Shown: in pieces, positions 23,801-35,800 of the stretch
How positions within the stretch are numbered: position 1 is the stretch's first letter
How the letters are laid out: each line of letters begins with the position of its first letter
Assembly: GCF_040807025.1 (NCBI RefSeq)
Contig: NC_090947.1
Coordinates: forward strand, 8,866,001 to 8,930,000
DNA length: 64,000 nt
Direction of reading: 5' to 3'
DNA from: Struthio camelus
Lineage: Eukaryota > Chordata > Aves > Struthioniformes > Struthionidae
Notes under the pieces: model-generated
What the model was told of the DNA's origin: nothing
What the model saw: the letters and a program-made list of their open reading frames with translations, nothing else
Database searches by the model: none
Made by a program: the position numbers and the translations under genes

Positions 23801-26800
23801 AAGCTGGGAGCTCTGCCGTGTGCAGAGCAGGCCTGATTTATTTATTTATTTAACAGAAAGTCGGGGCTTTGGCATGACGGCTGAGGCAAAGCCCTCGTCC
23901 GGCAGAGGGCCTGCTGATGGATTTATTGATTTATTTATTTTTGGTTGCAGGTGTTTTTCTGCTAGGTACCTGTTGGGTCATTGGGGGGGGGGGGGGGAAA
24001 CCCCAACCAGAGCAACTGCGAAGACGTTGGTCGTTTCGCCTCTGCGGGAGGCGGCCGAGGCTTTCCTGCAGGCGGGAGGCCTCCCCGGCCGCGGAGCCGT
24101 TGTCCGCAGCGGTACCTGACGGCCTGAGGAGGGCGGCTGGTGCCCCCCGTGCGCTCGGCGGGCTCCTGAGACGCCCTCCAAACCCGGTGTGAGGAGAGCC
24201 GGGCTCTGGCGCCCCTCGCCCCGGAGTGAGCCGGGCTGTCCTCGGCGTGGTGTCCCCGGCCGCCCCGAAAACCAGCGTGGCGCCTGAGGTGGTCCGCCGA
24301 GGAAGAGCGGCCCCGGCCCCGGCAAGCCCATCGATAGCCGCCTCCGCCCCGCGGCGGCAGCGCGCGGAGGGCTGGCTGTGTCTCGGTTGCTTCGGGGCTT
24401 CGCCCTTCGCAAGAAAAATAACCGGCCGCCCGACTCTTTCTCTTTGCCGGAGTCGGGGTGGGCGGACACGTGTGCCAGCGGGGTGTGAATTTTCACGAGC
24501 CGGTGCCCAAGCGCGCGCACGAGTGAATTGCACGTCTATCTGCGCCTTGCTGTCACCAAGTCCCTGGACCTCTTCCTTGCACAGCAGCGGGCGCCTCCGT
24601 CTCTGGAGCCCCGCGGCGCGCGTGCGGGGAAACGGGCCTTGGCGAGCGGGGAGGAGCTTCGCGCGAAACTGCGGGTCTGAAAAACGTTTGTGCGTTGAGC
24701 AAGCTCTCCAGCGCAGCAAAACCAGATGTGTTGGGTTTTGGTTTGTTTTGGTTTTTTTTTTTTTTCTTGGTGTCCTCGGCCATGTTTTTCCCTCCTCGTA
24801 GTTTTTCAGGCTTCTTGCAGAATTATTTTTGAGGAAAAAGGGGCAGGCTGCAGCGCTGCCTTTTTTTTTTTTTTGAGGGGGGGGGAAGATGGTGGGGGAC
24901 GGCGAGAAGAAAGTTAAATCTGGACGAGGGAAAGTGCGAGAGGGCTGGGGAGGAAAGGGCGCTCGCGCTTTCTGGTGGCCGAGGAAGCGTGGCTGGGCTC
25001 GCCTCCTGCGGGGGCTTCCTGCCCACGAGCGCCTGCGGGGAGTTTATTCCAAGTGCTTTCATTTATTTATTTTTTTCCCCCCCCTCTCTTCCAAAAAGCA
25101 TCGCAGCAAAAAGGTCCTGCCCCCCCTCTCCCCATTTTTTTGCCGGGGGACCTGGTGGTGGCTCCGGGAGGGGAGGGAGGGAGGGACGCCCGAGGCGCCC
25201 GGTGGTGGCCCCGCGGAGAGAGGGGCTTTGTCGGGATTCGGGGGACGTTACCCCGTCCTGACCCGGCGATGCAGATCTTCCTCTGCCTCCGGGGCCCGTC
25301 TCGAGCCGCTGTCCCCTGCCCTGTTTCCGCAGCTCAGCCGTGCGGGGGCCGCCTGAACTCCAAGGACGCCGGGTACATCACCTCGCCGGGCTACCCGCAG
25401 GACTACCCCTCCCACCAGAGCTGCGAGTGGGTCATCTACGCCCCCGAGCCCACCCAGAAGATCATCCTCAACTTCAACCCTCACTTCGAAATCGAAAAGC
25501 ACGACTGCAAGTAAGCGCTGCCTTCCTCCTCCTCCTCCTCTTGGGCGCGCTCTGGCCGTTGCCCGGCCCCGCTCTCGCTCGGTGATGGCCGGGGGCCGCG
25601 GGAGCGTTTTTGGGGGGCTGCGGGGGGTGGGGGGGTGCTGCGGGGGTCCGACCGCCCCGCTGCGGGCGCCGCCGGGGCTGGCGAGGCTCAAAGCGCCGCG
25701 GGCTCTCCCCGAATTCGCGGTGGGGGGACGTGGCCTCTGCCTACCAAAGAGGTTGCAACTGAGTCATAGCAGCCGAACCGCAAGAATTTTTTTTTTTTTG
25801 GAAAAAAAAAAAAAAACAAACCAAAAAAAAAAGCCGCCCAAGCTATAGCACGGCCGCTCCAGCAGGGTTTTTCCGCCGTGCTTCCCGGCACGCGCTGTCC
25901 GAGCGAAGGATGAGTAATGCTCCCGGGAGGACTGGGGGGCGGCTGCGGCGGTTTGCAGCCCCCTCTGGTGGCACGAGCCCACCGCTGGCCGACGTCTCCG
26001 CAGGCGCGGGCCTGGGGCTCCCAAAGCGGCCAGGAGCAGGCCAACGGGGAGGTGGGCCCCGAGCGGCGTAGCCCGGCTCTTCCGCCTGACCGTGGCGGCC
26101 TGCCCGGAGGCCCGAGGGTCTGCGGAGAAGGACCCAGGGCCGACGCAACGGGGAAACGCGCGCGGCTGCGGCCATCTCTCGGGAGCGAGATGCGCCGGGA
26201 AGCGACTGCATCTCCTGCAGCGCCGGAGAAGGCTGCGCGCTCGGGAGAAGGCGCAGATGAGATGCTCAGAAAGGCATGCGCTCGCTGGTGCGTTTGCGGT
26301 GTGGGCAGCCTGAAGCAATGTTTCCAGCGCGCAGGAAATAATTCAGTCTGGGTAACATGACGCTGCAGCTCAGCTCGTCTTCAAATGAGCTTTTGCTGCC
26401 TGTGGTTTGTTGTTTCTTCTCTTTTTTTTTTTTTTTTTTTCCCTTTAAACTTTGGCCAGTGCCTGCTGCCTGGCTCGTAATCCCCGTCGTTTGCCAAAAT
26501 GAAGCCTCAGCAATGGGGTTAACGACGAGAGCCTTTGCCCCCTCGCACAGGAGGGAGATGGTCAGGGCAGCCCAGGTCTCGTCCAGACTAGACGGCAGCC
26601 GCGCGCGCTACCCCTTCCCCTGCAAAGGCCGCCGTGCCGTAGCATCGCCCAGGAGCGGGTCGGAGCCGCTTGGCTCGTTCCCGGTCTCCTCTGGCCCGGC
26701 GTGATTTCCGCTATTAAACGTGAACGCGAAATAAGAAGAGCAGACTGCGAGGAGCAGGCTGCGCGCAGAAGACCCTTCCGGTTGCTCTTGGCCGGCGCTC

Positions 26801-29800
26801 AGGGCGCAAGGTGCCTGAAAGCACGGGCAGAGGTTGGTTTCTAGCGCCCAAACCAGTTGTGCGTCCGCGTTAACTGGGGCGGGGGCTCACCGCCGTTGAG
26901 GGGCAGCGTAATAACACGCCGCAAGTCGCGCTCGGGCCCGTTAATAGCGGCTAGGGGCCACGAACCACAGCTAGGATGCTTTAAGCAACGGTCTGAGAGG
27001 TACCAGTTGAAGCGCGCTGTAGCGAGCCCTCCTCCTGCTGCGTTCACAGGTACATCAGTGGGTCATTAGAAAGAGTGAAGGACCTGTTTTGTGTTTTTTG
27101 GTTTTTTTGTTTTGTTTTGTTTTAATGAATCCCAAGGCATTTGTGGGGATGTGCCCCATGATTCGTTTGTGGTTGCCCCCCCACCAGAAGCGCTGCAGAC
27201 CTTGAGGAGGTTTGCAGGCCAGGAAGGAAGCGACCCTCTTCCTCGAGGGGGGGGGGGGGGCCCCCTTCGCCCAGACGGGCGGTGGGAGAGCCCCAGAGCT
27301 CAGCTCCGGCCCTCCGAGGCCGGGCCGTGAGCGCGGCGTACGGATGGGAAGCGGTCAGCGTATCGGAAGCCCCCAGGGACCCCTCAGAGCTGGAGGTGAC
27401 TGACGGATGTCCAGCAAGAAGTGGGAGCACCTCCCGTCCTCCGCTGTCAGCCCGGGCGTTCGAGGCAGCTGCTCAACTTCCTTCCTCTTTTGCGAGTGTT
27501 TGCATGGTGATTTATTTATGTCATTATTTTGCACAGAAAAGGGAAGGTGTAAGGACTGGCTCTCGTGTTACGCCTTTGGTAACCCTGTTTGGCAGCTAGT
27601 CGTGGGCAGGAGCAAAGTCTGGGATCCCCATCAGCAGAGGGGCCTCGCCGTTTATCTGTCTTCACTGCCTCTTGTCGAAGTTTTGTGACCCATTTGATTC
27701 CTTAGGCTTTCTTCTGTGAAAGCCCTCTGATTTTTTTTTCCGCCGTTCAGGAGCAAAGCATCTCTCCGTGTCTTTAAATATGGCAGATGGGGGATTTCTT
27801 CAGATGTCCAACAACTCAATTGAAGGAGACCTCGGGAGACCTCTCCCCTTCCCTGTCCCCCTTCTCAGCCTGTCTTTTCATCTGCAATCTGGAGATGTAA
27901 GGGCTATAGTAATGGAGTGTCAGAGGAAGTAATTGATTCATCACACGCCGCGAGAGGAGTCTGTTGCCTTTGGTGTCACTGGAGCTGAACCGCAGCCTGG
28001 AAGGGCGAGGGAGACGTGTAAACACTGCACGGCTGAGCTGTCAGGACGCAGCGCCGCGGCCGAGCCAGGGCTGGAACAAAGCCTCGCCGGAAAGGAGACC
28101 TCCCCGAGCAAAGCCAGCCCCCTGCGCCCAGGCCTGCCTTCGTTAGGGACAAGAGGCATCAGCCGGCTCTCGGCTCCGCTCTCCTCGACCCGGCTGCTTC
28201 TCCCACCCGCTGTCCCGCTCCAGCGGGCCGAGGTGTCGGGGTGGGGGAGGCGAGGCGAGAAGGGACCAGGTTTGGGGTGCCGGCCGCCCCAGCCTCCGCT
28301 TTCTCTGCAAGCCGGCGCCTTCGGGTGGTTGCGGACGTGACAGAGAAGACCACCCGTCGCTAGGTGGGCGGCTGCTCAGGGCTTTATGCTCGCAACCTCG
28401 TTGGTGCTTTTGGTGCTTGACGACGAGTCCGTTTCGGGAACGGAGCAAGCGAGGAGCGTCGTGCCGAGGAAAGCAAGGGCAAACGAGCGGTGCGTGGCAG
28501 TCCGAGCTGCAAAGCTCCCGTCTGATCCCAGCTGGCGCCAGCTCCTGGGGGCATCTCGCAGCTGGGGACATCCCTTTGGAGGACATCCAGGGCTGGTACA
28601 GCAGAGCGGGGTGCTCACCAGCCGGTCCTCGGCCCTTCCCGGCCCCAGGCGATCCCCGTCCTGTTGCCAGGCTGTGGGACACTGGCCCCCAGTTGCTGCC
28701 CTAAGAAGGTGCTGGTGATGGGACCCGTCTCTCCTGCGCGCAAAGCGAGCAAAGTAACCGTTTGCCCTGTCTTCTGCCTGCTCTGCTGCTTTCCGGCAGT
28801 AAATTTTCCTCTTGCGGTTGTTATCTTTTATTATATACATTTTATTTTTTTTCCTCTTTCTGTTAGTGATCAAATGCCTGTGAGTGGTGACAGTAAAATG
28901 ACAAAGAATCCAAAGTCTTAATATTTTCCACAGATGGATTGTAGCAGAAGGAGGAAAGTGCAAATGCAGTTTCTCAAGCGTCCTGCTTTTTGGGGTAGGG
29001 AAGGGTTGCGAGTCGGTTCGGTTACGGCAGCAACAGACGGCAGAGCGCCTTGGCGAGGGGGGCTACTCGTGCCAGCGTTGATATGTTTTATTCCTGGTGT
29101 TACCCTGGGTGTTTTTTTTTTTTTTCCCTCCTCCTTCCCCCTAAAGAATACCAAGGACATCTTGCAACAAAAGACCCCCGTAGCTAAAGATAGAAGGGTG
29201 AGGAATTTATAGAGGCGGCGATAAAATTAAACCGCGTGTGTAACTCCTGAACAGCAGCCTGCAGAAAACCCCTCACGCGCGCACTAGCACATCTTGCTTC
29301 CTTACATGACGAAGGGGTTTGGTTTGGTTTTTTCCCCCAGCCGTGCTCCAGATGAGAGCGCTTCCCCGCTCCCGCGCGCCTTCCTGCAGCGGCGCGGCTC
29401 GGCGGGGGCAGCCGCCCCGGCCGGCCAAAATCCCCTCCCGAGTCCAAACCTGCCGCGGGAGCAGCCTAAAGACATGTCTTGTTCTTCCCCAACTTGCAAG
29501 ACGCCCCCCCGCCGCTCCCCGCACACATGTAGCTTAAGCGTAACTGCTGAAAGCCTCTTCCTATCAGCGGTCCTGGTACGGGGGTGAAAACAGCCCAGGG
29601 AATATAAATAGAGGCTATCTGTAGTTTCCATTTTTTGTCTTTGAGGCGTTTTTGAAGACGTTCTCCAATCTGTTGAGGTTATTCTCCCCCTCTCTCCCTC
29701 TCTCTCTGTCTCTGCTTCTTCTCGACTGGATGGCTGGATTTTTCTCATTCTGGTCAGATTTTTGAGGAGATAAGGAAATAATCCGAGGCGCAGGGGAAGG

Positions 29801-32800
29801 ATTACGAAACTGCACAACGCTGCGGTTACACAAGATGTAATGGCACCTAGCAAATGCCAAACAAACAAGCAGCTTCATCCCTCCGGCGTCAGCCCCCTAA
29901 AAGTTAAGGTTCCCGTCACTGAGAGTGATTTAAGCTGCCTCTATAGTCAGCGCAGAAGGAGGATGGCTCCCCTCTTGAGATGGGTACGAGGACCGCTCTC
30001 AGCTGAGAGCGGCGCTGGCCCGGCAGGTGTTCAGTTGGCTAAAGTTAGATATGATGGATGCTCTTCAGGCCTGTGCACGAATCCATAGCCCGATCCATGT
30101 CTATGAGGACCGATTCTCTTTCTCACCCCGGCATAAATTAGGAGTGATTGCCCTTAAAATGATGAGTTACACATGTGTAAAACCAGTTCAAGTCAAAGGA
30201 GACTCCAATTCATCTGCCGTATTTATAATTAATTAGTCCGATTAAGGAGCGGCAGCTAAGATCCAACTTCATTTCTCTGGCTTCATCAGATGGCAAAGGT
30301 GTTCGCCTCTGCTGCCATGACTATAAAAAAATAGTGTTTAAAAGTCTTCAGTACTTTCTGCAGCAATTTAACCTCTGTAGGGTATGTCCTGCAGTTGCTT
30401 AAGACTGTATAAAAATCACGGAAAAGTTTTCTTGTCTTTCACAACGTAGCCACCCATGAAACAATGATGTGGCTTGAAGGCAGCATATGGAAGAGCTTGA
30501 AGGTGGGTGGTGACACAGAAAAAATCGACTAAGCCAGCTAGCATGTAATGGACATTAATTCTAGCTGCCCCTTGATTGCAAAATTAGCGCTGAGCTGCTG
30601 GTTCACCATTTCTGAACTACCTTTAAGCTGCAGCTGCAAGCTCATTCCTGAGAGTCGGGCTTTTCTTAGAGCACAGACTAAAACAAAAAACCTGTGCGTG
30701 TCATAACAATTTCTACAAAAACCAAAGCACCTGCCACCCTTTTTGAAGGGAGGGGTTGTGTTTACCACCTGGAGCTGTGACTAAAGGAGAGCCCACCTCC
30801 CCACCCCAGCTCTCTGCACGGTACTCATCCGTCTGCCGCATTTCCACCCAAACGGCGGTTTGTCTTCCTCTTCTCGGCAGAGGCGTTCGAGGCTCGGCAG
30901 CATATGGTTTGGGCAGAGCAGAGGTCTCGAAGGCTCCAGTCAGCACTGGGCATTCCCAAGTTTGGGGCTGTTGGCATGCCGTCGGTACCTGTTTGTCTCT
31001 CCGTCTATCTAGGCCAGACTCCTCGAATATACTATAATCTGTCTAATCGAGGCTGGCTTCTATTCTTGGCTGTGCCGCGAGCTTCCTGCGTGACCCCGGG
31101 CCGGCCGCGGCTCCTCTCTGCTTCCCACCTCCCGGGGTCTTGCGAGGATACGTTCGTTAATGTTTGCCAGGTGCAGTCAGGAGCCCCGTGGAAACGCCTC
31201 TAAAAACAGCTCCAAATCCAACATCGGGGAAGCTCAGGTTAGAGCCTTGTGACTCCCTCCTGCTTGGCAGGCGCCGGAAAGCGGGCTTAGCTGCGTGGGA
31301 GCCCGCAGCCACTTCAAATCATAGCTCTGGAAAGAGCCTGAGAAAGCTGCCAGCCAGGTCCAAGCCTGGGAAAGCGGCCCTGCTTGGGCTCGGAAGCAGG
31401 GGCTGTGCAGGTCCGTGTACGCGGAGGACTCGTACTGCGCCTGGGAACGCGTGCGTGCTTTTTTCCGTTCGTATTTCTCTCCACCCTCAGCTAACGTCCC
31501 TGCAAAGTCCTCGAGGCACGTTTCAGGGAGGAAGGACCTGGCGTCTCTTAGGGGTTGAGGGGTCTGCAGGCTCGCTGACGGTGCGTGGAGCTGCGCGAGT
31601 CGCCTATCGGTGCTTTCGGCTGAGTTGCGTGCCGAGAGGAGCAGCCTGCTGAGAGGAGCAGCCTGGGGACTGGCCCCGGCTCTCCCGCGCTGTTCCCGGG
31701 CTGGATCGCTGCTGTCCTGGAGCTCAGCAGCCCCGGCCGCACACCTGGCAGGTCTGTGACGGCCCCAGGGGACGGTGGAGCTCGGCCAAATGGCCGGGGA
31801 GCAGATTAGCCGTTTTGCCACAGAAAAGGACCGAAGAGGTGGAGGTCTCCTCGTGAGCACTGCAGTCGGGGCTGTTTGCCTTCGTTGCGCCTTGCAGCTC
31901 TGCTTGGAGAGCCAGCGGCAAGGCCACCGAGGGAAAACACAGAGGAACAAGAGACGGGGAAGCAGAGGGTTGACAGGAGGAAAAAGCAAGCAAGCATGAG
32001 TAATACAGGCATTAGAAGTGCTTTATAATTAGTTTATAAAAGCTCTCTTAACATCAGCAAAGCACTTTCTACTAAAAATCTTTAATAAAAACGCAGCAAT
32101 ATTTGTAAGCACAGTACGTTTTTTTCCGCTTAATTCCGTTAAACAGCTCCAAGAAGAGCGTCTCGGCAGCGCAGGTCCCCTCCCTTCTCAACCCCCCGTC
32201 GTCTGGGTGGTTAAAAGCACTTCAGCTCTGCCTCCCTGCTTTAAAACTCCCTGGTGGAAACTAAGCTCGTTTGAGATGGTTTTAAACCAACTGACTGGCC
32301 TCCCTACTCAGGCAGCAGCTGAAAATAACTATCGTGCTGCGGTCACCTTCCCTGCGAGAGAACTTGGCCCCTCCGTTGACCCTCCGTGCCGGTTATGGAT
32401 GCTAGCCCCCTCTTAGTTGTGGTTGCCTCCTTGGAGCAATGCCTAGACGGGGAGAAGTGGTGGCCCTGAAATGTGATCTCGGACACCAGAGCTTCCCCAG
32501 CGGAGCTCATGTCAGGGAGTTCAGCCCACAAGTGTGCTGGTGCGCGTTGACTGGGACAGTACGTTCGGTTATAGGAGAGAAATGCAAATTGCCGGGGACT
32601 GGTCGAGACGGTTGGCGTGCCACATAAATGTGTCCCACCCAGCCGTGAGCGAGGCTGTAATTATGTGGAAATGAGATGATTAGAGAAGAAAGCATCCACA
32701 GGGTTGGGCTTTCTTCCTTCGAACCTTTCTTCTTGTTTATCACATGGGAAGAACTAAATCTGGAAACCATGTGTAAGCTTAACAGAAGCAAAGTTCTGGC

Positions 32801-35800
32801 CAAGCTAGATTCTAACGTGGCCGGTGACCCAGCGTGAAGAGAATGGGGTTTATCAGCTTGTTTGATCGCGGGCCAAGGCGTGGACGCGACCGACGCACGC
32901 GCCGCCGGAAGAGCCTGCGGTGGGGATCAGCCGGTGTTCTCGCTGAACCGCGTGCGCTTGGGAGGGGGCGTCTCTGGCGGCCTACAGCTTAACTGGTACG
33001 TTGGAGAGGAAGTAGGTGCTCTTGCAGAGCATCTGGGTAGGAGACGTCTCCTGACTGTGAGATTGTCCCAATTCACAGTTTGTTTATGTGACCTGAAGGA
33101 ACACAAAGAGAGTTTTGCCTCATGGGGAGCAGAGGGCTCGGGCCAAGATTTTTTAACTAGAGAACTCTTATGTGTTTATGTGCATTTCACATTTGGCAAA
33201 AACGACTCCCTGACCTTCTCCTAGGGGCTTCTTTAGTTGTTTGCGACATTTGATTTATTAAGGATTAGCTCCAGTAGGAGAAAGCTCGGTTAGATGCTTG
33301 GATGAAGCCAAACAGGGTTTAATTTAGAGAGAGGCAAATATTTCCTGATGATTTACTTACTAGAGTCATTCTTTTCGTCTTCCATTTGCAGATTGGCCAG
33401 GAGCAGATTGCAATATTCCCAAATTGTATGTATTATTGGAAGTTATTCACCCATTCAATAAGCAAATAATTCTTGGTCCAGAATTTGCTTCAGAAATTGC
33501 TTCTGCAGTATTGGTTGGTTTCAGCGCCGCATGGCTGGCAATAGGCTGTTTCGTGCGTTGGCTACACTAGAAGCGCTGATCATTGCAGTCAAGCGGTTGA
33601 TGCCGTGTACTGCGTTGGCGAGTCGTAACCCCGCGAGGACGCAAGCAGATGTGTTTCCCTGGGACGCAGCTAACCTGTGCCATGCAAATGGCAGCTTTGG
33701 CAACCCGGTACGTTTAGCCGTGTTTTTTGCCAGCATTCCCGTTTTTTGCCAAATTTGCTTGATTTCACTTGTAGCTGGTAGTCCCGGAGCACAGCCCTGA
33801 ACTTGAGATGTGAAAGGGCTGTAGGCGCGGTGAGATCAAGCCCTTGCTCAGAGAACAACATGTCCCCACTGTTTGCTCAGCGCTGCTTTAAACAAATAGA
33901 CAAGCAAGGAGGAAAAAACCCTGTTTAGAAGCAGCACTAACGCTGCCTGCTGTGTTCCTTCTCCCCGGGGAGAAGATGAGATCAAGCTACGCGTGACAGA
34001 CATCAGCAGGGTCACGGCGGGTGCTGGCGGATGGCGGTGGGGTAGTAAGGGGTCACGAGGTGATGGGAAGCTGTTCGGAGCAGAGATCTTCGCTGACACC
34101 CGTGCGTTTCCACCCAGCGGCAAAGCCAAGCGTTCCTCCTGGGCCAGCGCCTCTCCTCGGGGGCACCTCTCCAGATCGCTTGGCTTGTTTCACCTTGGCC
34201 GAGCCCGTTGGGTCCGTAACCACGTGAAAGGCTGGCTAGCTGCAGCTAGCTCGGCGCCGGGTCCAGCATGGACGGGATTTTGTCTGCAGGCGTTTTGCTT
34301 CTGGCTCTCTGCCGGCTTTAGTCCCAGAAAGGAGTGAAAGTGAAGCCGCTCAGGGGCCATCTTTCCTCGTGGAGGAGCACAGCGAGTTCCTGTAAGCGTG
34401 CTGCGAGGCTGCAGCCTGCCGACGCGTGCTCGGCAGAAGGGGAACGAGTCACATGAGGATCGCCCTGTATCCAACGAGCTGCTTCTCCTTTCCGCTCTCC
34501 GTTCCCAAACAGGAGATCTTGTGACAAAGAAGAAAGGCAGATTCCTGGCAGCGCTGCGGCGCTCCTTCCCTCCCCGTCCCCGTGGGAAGAGCTGCCTGCC
34601 GCACGTTGTTCAAACAGGTTGATACAAAGCGAATAAACAGTGGAGGAGAGATGGGCAGTTTCTGTAAATAGCGGCGTGCCGGCCGGAGACGGAGACAGGG
34701 GCGGGAGAGCGAGCGTGTTGGAAGGCAGCTGAAGAACAAGATGTTCGCGTAAAAGCTGTTCGCTCCTCCACCGCACGCAGAGCCTGGTGCTACCTGGCCG
34801 CTAGTCGGGGCCTGGATGAAAATCGGAGGGAAGCGGTGGGGGTTTCACCTTCCAGCCGGGCTTTGCAGCGAGCGTGCGCCCCCGCAGCGGGCCGAGCGCA
34901 GCCCCGAGCTCCTGCCGCCACGAAACCGGGGAGGGGGGGAGCTCTGAGCCCGGGGTGCGGGTCTTGCCCCCTGGCTCTGGTCGGACGCATGCGTGAACGC
35001 CCAGCGGGCAGGGGCTGCGAGGGAGGGAGGGAGGGAGGCAGCTCCTCAAAACCGGGCAGCTGCCAGCTGCTGGGGCCGGTCAGCAAAGGCAGCTCGTGGT
35101 GACAGGGCTACGAGGAACGGGCAAGAGCGGACGCGGAGACCGGCTCTCATGCAGCCCCTTATCCACCGAAATCTTTGTGAGCGCTCTGCAGAAGAGGATC
35201 CGTGTTGCTGTCCAAGCACTAAATAAGTGCACCAGCCACGCTTGTTAAAAGGACCGATATGGTGTCACACGCTGCACGAACTAGCCACCTGCTCATATCG
35301 ACCAAACATTGACTTTTTGCGTAACGTTTGGTACGTGCTTGGCCAAATCCCACCTGGGTGGTGGAGTAAGCGGGGTCGTGACGTGCCAGCTGCCGGAGCC
35401 ATGCTCAGTAGCACGGTGACACTTTGGGAGAGCTGTAAGGGAAGGAGAGCAGCCGCAGGAGGGTCGTGTCTGAGCTTCTCTCCCCTGTCAAAGCAGTCTT
35501 GCGGAAATGCAAGCTACTTGTCTCCTAAATTTGGTGAGCTGGCTTTGAAGTTGGAGTGGATGTGGATGTGGGCGCAGGAAATGAACGATGTGAGGCGCGA
35601 TGGGGGACGGGACTTAAACGCAGCCAGGCAGGCAGAGGGGAAAGATGCGTGGCGATGGGTGGGGGGGGTGACAGAGTCCCCCAAAACCAGCCTGGACGAT
35701 GGTTTTGTGGCATACGGAGATATACAGAGGTGCTTTGCGTTTGCTCCCTGCGTCCCGCGGCATCTCCCGGGCGGACGGGCTCACTGCCCTTTCCCCTGCC

